Origin: Glutamicibacter soli
GTDB taxonomy: Bacteria; Actinomycetota; Actinomycetes; Actinomycetales; Micrococcaceae
Direction: 5' to 3'
Length of the DNA stretch: 64,000 nt
Assembly (NCBI RefSeq): GCF_003309065.1
Contig: NZ_POAF01000007.1
Span: 207,123-271,122 of the forward strand
The translations under genes were made by a program, and so were the position numbers. Below are positions 35,268 to 43,341 of the stretch, in pieces (position 1 is the first letter of the stretch; every line of letters begins with the position of its first letter). Below the pieces are notes generated by a model that did not search any database, was not told the origin of the DNA, and worked only from the letters and a program-made list of their open reading frames with translations.

Positions 35268-35638
35268 GCCGCAAACTGATCCCGTCCTCCGCCCTGCCCG
35301 GATTCCCGCAGGCGCAAACGCTGGAGCTTTGTGCTGTCGACGGCGCCCCGGGCCTCTTTGCGCTGTCATCCCCCGAGGCGCCATCATTGCGCTGGTTCGT
35401 CCTCGAGACCGCAGTGCACCTGCCGCACTACACACCGCAGTTCTCCGAAGACCACCTGGCGGCGGTCGGCCGGCCGGCGCAGAACGCGCGATTGGTCCTT
35501 GCCGTGGTCAACACCGCCGACCAGCGACCCAGCGCCAACCTCTTCGCGCCGCTCTTGGTCAACGACGACACCGGGCAGTGCTCCCAGGTCCTGCTTGAAT
35601 CGCAGGATTGGCCTTTGCGCCATGACCTGAGCGCCTAA
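35264..35638 (+). CDS. fliW: Flagellar assembly factor FliW (CsrA antagonist)
   Basis: 124 residues, a little shorter than Bacillus FliW (143). The core is recognisable: LPGFPQAQTLELCAVDGAPG, FVLETAVHLPHY, and LVVN-like ARLVLAVVNTADQRPSANLF with APLLVNDDTGQCSQV. FliW binds either flagellin or CsrA. When flagellin is exported, freed FliW sequesters CsrA and flagellin translation resumes. CsrA is at the opposite end of the island. Followed by a strong terminator. Confidence 0.93.
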   Translation: MSRKLIPSSALPGFPQAQTLELCAVDGAPGLFALSSPEAPSLRWFVLETAVHLPHYTPQFSEDHLAAVGRPAQNARLVLAVVNTADQRPSANLFAPLLVNDDTGQCSQVLLESQDWPLRHDLSA

Positions 35639-35643
35639 CCTCG

Positions 35644-35690
35644 AACTCCGGCGGAAGGATTGTTTAATTTCCTTCCGGCGGAGTTTTCTT
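35644..35690 (+). terminator. Rho-independent terminator after fliW
   Basis: AACTCCGGCGGAAGGA (35644-35659) pairs with 35670-35685 with one central mismatch, followed by TTCTTTTC. It marks the end of the flagellar island. Confidence 0.85.
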
Positions 35691-35860
35691 TTCCGCCTGG
35701 ATACTGCATAGTAGCGATTCAGGCGGAATCCGATTTGGTCTCTGCGTCGCAGCTTCCCACCTCGGGAATAATTGACGCCTCAACTTGTTGTTACATGCAT
35801 ACGCATATAAATTGGAGACGAGCACACGATGTGACGTTTCACCAGCTAATAGGAGTAGGC

Positions 35861-36997
35861 ATGCAGTTCGGAGTTTTCTCAGTCAGCGACATCACCCGCG
35901 ATCCCACCACCGGCCGTGTGCCAACAGAGAAGGAACGCATCGACGCCCAGGTCGCCATCGCCAAAAAGGTCGAGGAAATCGGCATGGACGTCTACGCCAT
36001 CGGCGAGCACCACAACCGCCCGTTCTTCTCCTCCTCGCCGACCACCACTCTGGCCTACATCGCGGCGCAGACCGAACGCATCATCCTGTCCACCACGACC
36101 ACGCTGATCACCACGAACGACCCGGTGAAGATCGCCGAAGACTTCGCCATGCTGCAGCATCTGTCCAACGGCCGCACCGACCTCGTGCTCGGCCGCGGCA
36201 ACACCGGCCCGGTCTACCCGTGGTTCGGGAAGAACATTCAGGACTCGGTCAACCTGACCGTGGAGAACTACAACCTGCTGCGCCGCCTGTGGGACGAGGA
36301 CGTGGTGAACTGGGAAGGCCGCTTCCGCACCCCGCTGCAGAACTTCACCTCCACCCCGCGCCCGCTGGACGACGTGGCCCCGTTCGTCTGGCACGGCTCG
36401 ATCCGCACCCCGCAGGTCGCGGAAATCGCCGCCTACTACGGCGACGGCTTCTTCGCGAACAACATCTTCTGGCCGAAGGAGCACTACCAGCAGTTGATCG
36501 GCCTGTACCGCGAGCGCTACGAGCACTACGGCCACGGCCGCGCCGACCAGGCTATCGTGGGCCTGGGCGGGCAGTTCTACATGGCCAAGGAATCGCAGCA
36601 GGCGGTCAAGGAGTTCCGCCCGTACTTCGACAACGCCCCGGTCTACGGCCACGGCCCGTCGCTGGAGGACTTCACCGCGCAGACCCCGCTGACCGTCGGC
36701 TCCCCGCAGCAGGTGCTGGAGAAGACGCTGAGCTTCCAGGAGTACTTCGGCAGCTACCAGCGCCAGCTGTTCCTTATTGACCATGCGGGCCTGCCGCTGA
36801 AGACCGTGCTGAACCAGCTGGACATGTTCGGCGAGTACGTGCTGCCCGAGCTGCGCAGGGAAATGGACGCCCGCGCGCCGAAGGACCTGACCCCGGCACC
36901 GACACATGCAGGCCTCGTGGCAGCTCGTGACGCTAAACTGAAGGCTGAGCAAGCCAACGCCCCAAAGGAGCCTGAAGTCAGTGACCGGGACCAGTAA
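35861..36997 (+). CDS. Luciferase-like flavin-dependent monooxygenase (CE1758 type)
   Basis: 378 residues. A bacterial-luciferase-like TIM barrel: MQFGVFSVSDITRDPTTGRV, IGEHHNRPFF, FAMLQHLSNGRTDLVLGRGN, GDGFFANNIFWPKEHYQQLI. Likely an FMNH2-using oxidoreductase; the substrate is unknown. ATG at 35861 with AGGAG upstream; a longer open frame to 35660 runs into the fliW terminator and is not coding. Overlaps a MarR gene by 17 bases, so the regulator probably controls this pair. Confidence 0.88.
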   Translation: MQFGVFSVSDITRDPTTGRVPTEKERIDAQVAIAKKVEEIGMDVYAIGEHHNRPFFSSSPTTTLAYIAAQTERIILSTTTTLITTNDPVKIAEDFAMLQHLSNGRTDLVLGRGNTGPVYPWFGKNIQDSVNLTVENYNLLRRLWDEDVVNWEGRFRTPLQNFTSTPRPLDDVAPFVWHGSIRTPQVAEIAAYYGDGFFANNIFWPKEHYQQLIGLYRERYEHYGHGRADQAIVGLGGQFYMAKESQQAVKEFRPYFDNAPVYGHGPSLEDFTAQTPLTVGSPQQVLEKTLSFQEYFGSYQRQLFLIDHAGLPLKTVLNQLDMFGEYVLPELRREMDARAPKDLTPAPTHAGLVAARDAKLKAEQANAPKEPEVSDRDQ

Positions 36998-37439
36998 CAC
37001 CCCCGCCCCCGTGAAGGTCACCATCGACGCCTGGGAGTCGCTCTTCCGGGCGCAGGTGGCCGTCATGAGGAAGGTCAGCGCCAAGCCGGAGTTCCACAAG
37101 CTCTCCATGCGCGAATACGATGTGCTGTTCAACCTTCGCATCTGCCCGGGCGGCCGCAGCCGCCTGGTCGACCTGAACCGCTACCTGCTGATCTCGCAGC
37201 CGAGCCTGAGCCGCATGGTCACCCGGTTGGAGGACAAGGGCCTGATCACCCGCGAGGCCGACCCGACCGACCAGCGCGCGATGCAGCTGTCGCTGACTCC
37301 CAAGGGGCTGGCGGTCCAGCAGGAGATCGGCCGGGAACACGTCAAGCACATCTACGAGCAGATCGGCACGGCGCTGAGCGAAGACGAGTTCATCCAGCTG
37401 CAGCAGCTGACCTCCAAGCTGCGCAGCGCCATCCAGTAG
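36981..37439 (+). CDS. MarR-family transcriptional regulator
   Basis: 152 residues. The winged-helix region is plain: LVDLNRYLLISQPSLSRMVT then RLEDKGLITREADPTDQRAM. MarR proteins are dimeric repressors released by small, often aromatic, ligands. GTG start at 36981 inside the end of the monooxygenase gene, so the two are cotranscribed and coupled. Confidence 0.9.
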   Translation: MTGTSNTPAPVKVTIDAWESLFRAQVAVMRKVSAKPEFHKLSMREYDVLFNLRICPGGRSRLVDLNRYLLISQPSLSRMVTRLEDKGLITREADPTDQRAMQLSLTPKGLAVQQEIGREHVKHIYEQIGTALSEDEFIQLQQLTSKLRSAIQ

Positions 37440-37450
37440 CGCGCACGCCG

Positions 37451-37493
37451 AACGCCGGCGGATCCAGTCCTGCGGGGCGGTTCCGCCGGCGTT
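37451..37493. terminator. Bidirectional hairpin
   Basis: AACGCCGGCGG (37451-37461) and CCGCCGGCGTT (37483-37493), an 11-pair stem with a 21-base loop, between the convergent MarR and SRPBCC genes. Confidence 0.6.
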
Positions 37494-37517
37494 GCCGCGT
37501 TATTCGTCCGGCCGCCG

Positions 37518-37994
37518 CTACTTGTAGAAGCCCTCGCGCAGCACGATGCCGTATTCCAGCCAGCACTTCATGGCCGCGAGCATGCCGGTCCAGCCCTCGC
37601 AGTTGCCGAAGGCCGCCGTGGCACCCTCGGCGGTGTCCTGCCACGCGGATTCGGTGATCACGACCTTGGTGCGCGAGTTGTCGTCCTGGGGCTGGAAGTC
37701 GAAGGTGACGGTGTTCTGCGCGTCGGGCGCCGCGGAATGGTTCGCTTCCCACTGCAGCACGATGCGCCGCGGAACCTCGGCTTCCAGCACCTTGACCGGG
37801 AAGACGCCCGGGAAGTCGTGGAAGTCCCAGCTCACGGTCGCGCCGGTTTCCAGGCGGCCCTTGGCGCCGCCGGTCGTGAAGTAGGCGGAGAGCTGCTCGG
37901 GATCTGCCACCGCCTCGTACACCTGGGTGCAGGTCTTGGCGATGTGTCCCGAAACGCTGAAGGACAGCTGGCTGGGGGCTGGGTCGTGGCTCAC
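37518..37994 (-). CDS. SRPBCC (AHSA1/START-like) domain protein
   Basis: 158 residues. Features of the activator-of-Hsp90-like SRPBCC fold: TCTQVYEAVADPEQLSAYFT, WDFHDFPGVFPVKVLEAE, RIVLQWEA and TKVVITESAW, ending with a long helix (GWTGMLAAMKCWLEYGIVLR). It binds a hydrophobic ligand in a deep pocket; the ligand is unknown. Isolated gene. Confidence 0.85.
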   Translation of the reverse strand: MSHDPAPSQLSFSVSGHIAKTCTQVYEAVADPEQLSAYFTTGGAKGRLETGATVSWDFHDFPGVFPVKVLEAEVPRRIVLQWEANHSAAPDAQNTVTFDFQPQDDNSRTKVVITESAWQDTAEGATAAFGNCEGWTGMLAAMKCWLEYGIVLREGFYK

Positions 37995-38111
37995 GGCACT
38001 TTTCTACACCTCGTGCTCCCAGCGGGGCAAGAGCCCGTCGCGCATTCCCAGCCGCGGTGTCCAAGGCTATCCTGTCGCCATCGGATTCTCGAACGGCTGA
38101 GGGAGCGCATC

Positions 38112-38717
38112 ATGGCACGGGTTACCTGCGACGTCACGATCTCACTGGACGGCTTCGTGGCCGGGCCGGAGCAGAGCCTTGAACAGCCGCTGGGCCGCGG
38201 CGGCGAACAGCTGCACCAATGGCAGTTCGAAGCCCGGGACGACGACGCCGCGGAGCGCGCCGGAATCCTGGAGGCAGGCGCCTACATCATGGGCCGGAAC
38301 ATGTTCAGCCCCGAGCGCTGGGCGCCCTCGGGCAGCTGGCGCGGCTGGTGGGGCGAGGATCCCCCGTATCACGCACCGGTCTTCGTGCTCACCCACCACG
38401 AGGGCGAACCGCTGGCCATGGAGGGCGGCACGGTCTTCAACTTCGTGACCGGCGGGATCCGCCAGGCGCTTCAGCTGGCGCGCGAGGCGGCCGGCGGGAA
38501 GAATGTCGCGATCGCCGGCGGAGCGTCGACCATCAACCAGTTCCTGGACGCGGGGCTGCTGGACGAACTGCGGCTGCACATCTCCCCGAAGCTGCTGGGC
38601 TCCGGCGAGCGCCTCTTCGAGGGCGTGTCAGGGCAGGAGTTCATCCCGCGCTCCTCGCGCAGCACCGGGCTGGTCACCCACGTGATCTACGATCTCGCAC
38701 CGCGGGAATCCGCCTGA
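38112..38717 (+). CDS. RibD C-terminal/dihydrofolate-reductase-like protein
   Basis: 201 residues. VTCDVTISLDGFVAGPEQSL is the DHFR/RibD-like strand A, YIMGRNMFSPERW and VFVLTHHEG follow, and NVAIAGGASTINQFLDAGLL is the NADPH-binding segment. Probable NADPH-dependent reductase of unknown substrate. ATG at 38112 after GAGGGAG. Confidence 0.87.
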   Translation: MARVTCDVTISLDGFVAGPEQSLEQPLGRGGEQLHQWQFEARDDDAAERAGILEAGAYIMGRNMFSPERWAPSGSWRGWWGEDPPYHAPVFVLTHHEGEPLAMEGGTVFNFVTGGIRQALQLAREAAGGKNVAIAGGASTINQFLDAGLLDELRLHISPKLLGSGERLFEGVSGQEFIPRSSRSTGLVTHVIYDLAPRESA

Positions 38718-38745
38718 CCCGGCACAGGCTTCGGAGCCGAGTGCC

Positions 38746-39255
38746 CTAGCAGCCGAAGGGGCTGGCGTACCGGTAGTCGCCGCGCGGCAGTGCGCTCTCG
38801 TCGAACACGCGCACCATGAAGTGCTCGCCCCAGGTCGGGTCGCTGGGGATGATACCGCGCCCGGACGCCGGTTCGTAGCCGAAGCGGTGGTAGTAGCCCG
38901 GCGAGCCGAGCAGCACGATACCGCTGAGCTGCGCGTTCTCCGCGGCGTCGTGGATCTGCTGCATCAGGATCGAGCCGACACCGCGGTGCTGGTACTCCGG
39001 AGCCACGGCCAGCGGGCCCAGGCCCAGCATCTGCTGCCCATCGACCCTTCCCCAGGTGGCGATGACATGGCCGATCACCACGGCGTCGTCGAGCGCGACG
39101 ATGGAAAAGCGCGCATCGTAGCCCTCGCAGTCGAAGAGCTGCTGCAGCAGCCCGACTTCCTCGGGCTCGACCATCGGATCGATTCCGGCAAAAGCCGCAT
39201 GCGTCACCGCATAGACTGCGGCCCGGTCATCGAAGCCCTCTGGACGAATCTGCAT
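38746..39255 (-). CDS. GNAT-family N-acetyltransferase
   Basis: 169 residues. MQIRPEGFDDRAAVYAVTHA start, acetyl-CoA pyrophosphate loop LGPLAVAPEYQHRGVGSILM (Q/RxxGxG/A), then GIVLLGSPGYYHRFGYEPA. This resembles the YhbS-like predicted acetyltransferases. Start at the ATG at 39255 gives a standard length. Confidence 0.88.
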   Translation of the reverse strand: MQIRPEGFDDRAAVYAVTHAAFAGIDPMVEPEEVGLLQQLFDCEGYDARFSIVALDDAVVIGHVIATWGRVDGQQMLGLGPLAVAPEYQHRGVGSILMQQIHDAAENAQLSGIVLLGSPGYYHRFGYEPASGRGIIPSDPTWGEHFMVRVFDESALPRGDYRYASPFGC

Positions 39256-39659
39256 GATCGCCAACCTACCAAACCAGCATCGTCTTGGTAAATCGAATCT
39301 TGCTACTGCCCGGCCTGCTCCCCCTGCTCCTTCCGCACCCGTCCCGCCCGGATTCCTGCAGGCCACAACGCACATCCGCTGGCGGCCAGCCCTTGTGCGC
39401 AGCGGCCGGCAGGTGCCATGAGGCGTTCACCATCAGCGCACCATCCGGAGGTTGGCCATGTCCGTGCATCGCACCGCGCGGCGCGCTGCGTTGGTGCCGG
39501 GCCGCAGCGCTGGCTGCCGCTCTGTAAGAGGACCCGAACGTTGTCCACATTCAACCATTTGGTGGATGACCAGTTCGGTTTCCCGGATTACGATCAGGAA
39601 TTAAAGGCACACCGCACGGCAGCACGCCGGCGCACCAGCAACCACCAGAGGCCAGAGAC
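39256..39659. other. Intergenic region without recognisable gene
   Basis: 404 bases between the divergent GNAT and MFS genes. Short frames on both strands have no familiar features. The region must contain the promoters of both genes, but I cannot place convincing elements. Confidence 0.5.
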
Positions 39660-41321
39660 GTGACGACAGACAAAACACGAAACACCGCACCCGGCGCCGT
39701 CCCCCGCTCCGCAGCGCACCCGTGGGCGGCGCTGGGCATCCTGGCCGCAGGCCTTGGACTGGTGGTGCTGGACGGCACCATCGTCGGCGTGGCGCTGCCG
39801 ACCATCATCGCCGACATCCGCCTGGATCTGGGCGACGCGCAGTGGGTCAACAGCCTCTATGCGGTGGTGCTCGCGGCGCTGCTGCTGTCCACCGGCAGCC
39901 TGGCCGACCGCTGGGGCCGCAAGAAGATGTTCATCGCCGGCCTGCTGGTGTTCATGGGCGGTTCGCTGCTGGCCGCCAACGCCGACGCGGCCGGCTCGCT
40001 GATCTCCGCCCGCGCCCTGCAGGCGGTGGGCGCGGCGAGCATCATGCCTTCCACCCTGTCCACGGTGAACTCGCTGTTCCAGGGCAAGCAGCGCGCCGCC
40101 GCCTTCGGCGTATGGGGCGCGGTGATCTCCGGCGCCGCGGCCATCGGCCCGCTGGCCGGCGGCCTGCTCACCGAATACGCCTCCTGGCACTGGATCTTCC
40201 TGGTGAACCTGCCGCTGGGCGCCGTGCTGCTGGTGCTGGGACTGCTCTTCGTGCCCGAAACCAAGGGCGGAACCACCGGCCGCGGCGTGGACGTGGACGG
40301 GGCGCTGCTCAGCGCGCTGGGCATGGGCGCGCTGGTGTTCGCGATCATCGAAGGACCGGACGCCGGCTGGATCACCCCCACCAAGGAACTGAAAATCGGC
40401 TCGTTCACTTGGCCGGCCGATGCGGCGGTATCGTTGCCCGGCATCGCGCTGCTGGTCTCGGCCGCGGCCATCACGCTGTTCATCTTCTGGGAACGGCACC
40501 GCGCACGCAACGGCCGCGCCGCGCTGCTGGAACTGCGCTTGTTCGAGCACAAGACCTTCACCTGGGGCAACCTGACGGCCGCGAGCGTGGCCATCGGCGA
40601 ATTCGCGCTGCTGTTCGTGCTGCCGCTGTTCCTGGTCAACGCCCTGGGGCTGAGCGTGCTGCATACAGGCTTCATCCTGGCCGCCATGGCGCTGGGCGCG
40701 TTCTTCTCCGGGGCATCGGCGCGGCACCTGGCCGCGGTGCTCTCCCCGGCCGGCACCGTGCTGCTGGGCCTGGGACTGGAAACCGCCGGTGTGCTGGTGC
40801 TGGCCCTGGTGCTCAGCGCCGGGGTGTCGGTGTGGGCCGTGGCGGTCACCCTGGTGGTCTACGGGCTGGGCCTGGGACTTGCCTCCGCGCAGCTGACCGG
40901 CACGGTGCTGGCCGAGGTTCCGGTGCAGATTTCCGGCCAGGGCTCGGCCACGCAGAGCACCGTGCGCCAGATCGGCTCGGCGCTGGGCACCGCGATCTCC
41001 GGCGCCGTGCTCTCCGCGGCGCTGGCCATCACCCTGCCCTCGCGGCTGGACGACGCCCTGGTTCCCGCCGCGCAGGCTTCCCAGCTGGCCGAGGCCACCC
41101 GGCAGAGCGCCGGCACCACCATCACCCAGCTGCGCGTCCAGCCTCCGGGCGGGCACGATGCGGCCTCGACCATCGACGCCTTGTCCGCCGGGTTCTCCGA
41201 CGCCACCCGCCTGTCGATGCTGGCTGCGGCGTTCTTCCTGCTGCTCGGCGCCGTGGGCGCCTGGCGGCTGCTCTCCGCGCAGCGGACGGCGAACCGGCTG
41301 GCCGCGGAAAGCGGCAGCTAG
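39660..41321 (+). CDS. MFS drug exporter, DHA2 (EmrB/QacA) family
   Basis: 553 residues with 14 predicted TM helices. Motif A lies at GSLADRWGRKKMFIAGLLVF, and GAVISGAAAIGPLAGGLLTE is motif C of proton-antiporters. The motif after TM1 (LDGTIVGVALPTI) is the DHA2 D1-like sequence. It probably exports toxic organic cations or antibiotics. GTG start at 39660 with AGAGG upstream. The stop overlaps that of the convergent nifS gene by four bases. Confidence 0.92.
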   Translation: MTTDKTRNTAPGAVPRSAAHPWAALGILAAGLGLVVLDGTIVGVALPTIIADIRLDLGDAQWVNSLYAVVLAALLLSTGSLADRWGRKKMFIAGLLVFMGGSLLAANADAAGSLISARALQAVGAASIMPSTLSTVNSLFQGKQRAAAFGVWGAVISGAAAIGPLAGGLLTEYASWHWIFLVNLPLGAVLLVLGLLFVPETKGGTTGRGVDVDGALLSALGMGALVFAIIEGPDAGWITPTKELKIGSFTWPADAAVSLPGIALLVSAAAITLFIFWERHRARNGRAALLELRLFEHKTFTWGNLTAASVAIGEFALLFVLPLFLVNALGLSVLHTGFILAAMALGAFFSGASARHLAAVLSPAGTVLLGLGLETAGVLVLALVLSAGVSVWAVAVTLVVYGLGLGLASAQLTGTVLAEVPVQISGQGSATQSTVRQIGSALGTAISGAVLSAALAITLPSRLDDALVPAAQASQLAEATRQSAGTTITQLRVQPPGGHDAASTIDALSAGFSDATRLSMLAAAFFLLLGAVGAWRLLSAQRTANRLAAESGS

Positions 41322-42478
41322 GCGGCGCCCGGCGATGCCGGCAGCAGCCCGCCCACCGCGGCGATGACCGCGTTTGCGACCTGGCTCAGTTCGTTTTCCT
41401 TGATGCCGCGCCCGAAGGACAGCCGTACCGCGGTGTGCGCCAGCTGCTCTTGGTACCCCATGGCGGTGAGCACCGGCGAGGGGTCGGTGGACCCGGCCGC
41501 GCAGGCGGACCCGGAGGAGCACAGCACGCCCTTGCGCTCCAGCTCGATCAGCACGGTCTCCCCCGCGGTTTTCGGGAACACGAAGGACACGATGCCGCCG
41601 ATGCGCTGCTGCCCGCTGCCGGTCAGCTGCACGCTGCCCGGGTGCTTGGCTTCCAGCCCGCGGGTGATCTTCTCGATGAGGTAGGGTCCGTAGCCCTCGC
41701 CCAGCCCCTGCGCGCGCTGGGAAGCGCAGACCTGCAGGGCCACCGCGATGCCGGCGGCGGCCGCCGGGTTCTCGGTGCCCGAGCGCATGCCCGACTGCTG
41801 CCCGCCGCCATGCAGCAGCGGCACGAAGCGGTCCTTCCCCGACAGGTACAGCGCCCCGCTGCCCTTCAGCCCGCCGATCTTGTGCCCAGAGATGCTCAAG
41901 GCGTCCACCGCGGCGGCCAGCGGCGCCAGGTCCAGCCAGCCGGCGGCCTGCACCGCGTCGGTGTGCATTAGCGCGCCGGCCGCGTGGGCCAGCGCGGCGA
42001 CCTGCGCCACCGGCTGGATGGTGCCGACCTCGTTGTTCACCGCCATCACCGAGACCACGGCGACGTCGTCGTCGATCAGCTGCGCCGCATGCTCCAGGTC
42101 CACCAGCCCGTCGGAGGTGACGTCGATGAGCCGCAGCGTGAAATCGTGGAAGTCCACCAGGTAGCGGCAGGCTTCGAGCACCGCGGGGTGCTCGATGGTG
42201 CTGGCTACCACCACCCGGCCGCGCGGATTGCCCAGTGCGCCGCCGATCACCGCGGTGTTCGCGCCCTCGGTGCCGCCGGAGGTGAAGTAGATCTCCTCTT
42301 CGCGCACCGCCAGCTGCGCGGCGACCTGGGCGCGCGCCCAGTTGGCGGCCCGGCGGGCCTGGTGCCCCGCCTCATGGTGCGAGGCGGGGTTGCCGAAGTC
42401 GCGGGTCAGCAGCGGCGAGACGGTGTCCAGCACCTCCTGGCGCGGCGGGGCGGTGGCGGCGGCGTCCATGTAGATCAT
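41318..42478 (-). CDS. nifS: Cysteine desulfurase (NifS-type) of the NAD operon
   Basis: 386 residues. MIYMDAAATAPPRQEVLDTV start, the PLP lysine in SISGHKIGGLKGSGALYLSG, GGGQQSGMRSGTENPAAAAG, and the catalytic cysteine loop LCSSGSACAAGSTDPSP. Donates sulfur for Fe-S cluster building. In nad operons such a desulfurase matures the [4Fe-4S] cluster of NadA. Four-base overlap with nadC. Confidence 0.9.
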   Translation of the reverse strand: MIYMDAAATAPPRQEVLDTVSPLLTRDFGNPASHHEAGHQARRAANWARAQVAAQLAVREEEIYFTSGGTEGANTAVIGGALGNPRGRVVVASTIEHPAVLEACRYLVDFHDFTLRLIDVTSDGLVDLEHAAQLIDDDVAVVSVMAVNNEVGTIQPVAQVAALAHAAGALMHTDAVQAAGWLDLAPLAAAVDALSISGHKIGGLKGSGALYLSGKDRFVPLLHGGGQQSGMRSGTENPAAAAGIAVALQVCASQRAQGLGEGYGPYLIEKITRGLEAKHPGSVQLTGSGQQRIGGIVSFVFPKTAGETVLIELERKGVLCSSGSACAAGSTDPSPVLTAMGYQEQLAHTAVRLSFGRGIKENELSQVANAVIAAVGGLLPASPGAA

Positions 42479-43341
42479 TCGACAACCATATCCAGTCCCA
42501 GGTCGATCGCCGCCACCGAGTGGGTGATGGCGCCCGAGGAGATGATGTCCACCCCGGATTCGGCCACCGCGGCGACCGTGCCGGCGTTGATGTTGCCGCT
42601 GGCCTCCACGATCGCGCGCCCGGCGATCAGCTCGATGGCCGCCGGGATGTCAGCGGGGTCGAAGTTGTCAAGCATGATCACGTCTACCCCCGCCTCCAGC
42701 ACCGCCGGCAGCTGGTCGATGGAATCCACCTCCACCTCCATGGCGGTGGTGTGCCCCAGCCTGGCGCGCACGCCGCGCAGCGCCTCGGTCAGCGCCTGCG
42801 GGGTATCGAACAAGGCCAGGTGGTTGTCCTTGGCCATGAACGCGTCGGAGAGGTTGTCGCGGTGGTTCACCCCGCCGCCGCAGCGCACCGCGTAGCGTTC
42901 CAGCGCGCGCAGCCCCGGGGTGGTCTTGCGGGTGTCGGCGATGCGCGCCTTGGTGTGCGCGACCAGGGCGACTAGCTCGCCGGTAGCGGTGGCGATGGCG
43001 CTCAGGCGCTGCAGCAGGTTCAGCCCCACGCGCTCGGCCGTGAGGATGGAGGCCGCCGGGCCGCTGACCTCGATCAGCGTATCCCCCGCGGCGAACTTCT
43101 CCCCTTCGGCGACCAGCTGGGTGGTGGCGATGCCCGGGTCCACCGCGTGCATGGCGCGGGCGAACACCGTGCCGCCGGCCAGGATGCCGGGCTGGCGGGC
43201 GCGCACCCGGCAGGTGGCGACCGCCCCCGCCGGCACGATGGTGTCCGCGGTCAGGTCCCCGCGGGGGTTGTCCTCCTGAAGCGCGAAATTGATGATGCGG
43301 TCGATCACGCGCAGCGGGACGGGATGGATGGGTGCGTTCAC
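42475..43341 (-). CDS. nadC: Nicotinate-nucleotide pyrophosphorylase (carboxylating)
   Basis: 288 residues. Conserved phosphoribosyltransferase features: EDNPRGDLTADTIVPAG, GLNLLQRLSAIATATGELVA, RKTTPGLRALERYAVRCGGG then NHRDNLSDAFMAKDNH, and VDVIMLDNF. It converts quinolinate plus PRPP to nicotinate mononucleotide. GTG start at 43341 overlaps the nadB stop by four bases, with AAGGAA upstream. Confidence 0.95.
   Translation of the reverse strand: MNAPIHPVPLRVIDRIINFALQEDNPRGDLTADTIVPAGAVATCRVRARQPGILAGGTVFARAMHAVDPGIATTQLVAEGEKFAAGDTLIEVSGPAASILTAERVGLNLLQRLSAIATATGELVALVAHTKARIADTRKTTPGLRALERYAVRCGGGVNHRDNLSDAFMAKDNHLALFDTPQALTEALRGVRARLGHTTAMEVEVDSIDQLPAVLEAGVDVIMLDNFDPADIPAAIELIAGRAIVEASGNINAGTVAAVAESGVDIISSGAITHSVAAIDLGLDMVVE

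Noticed and set aside
39266..39550. Minus-strand 94-codon frame upstream of the GNAT gene
   Set aside because: Low-complexity Ala/Arg/Gly content without a ribosome site; treated as intergenic.
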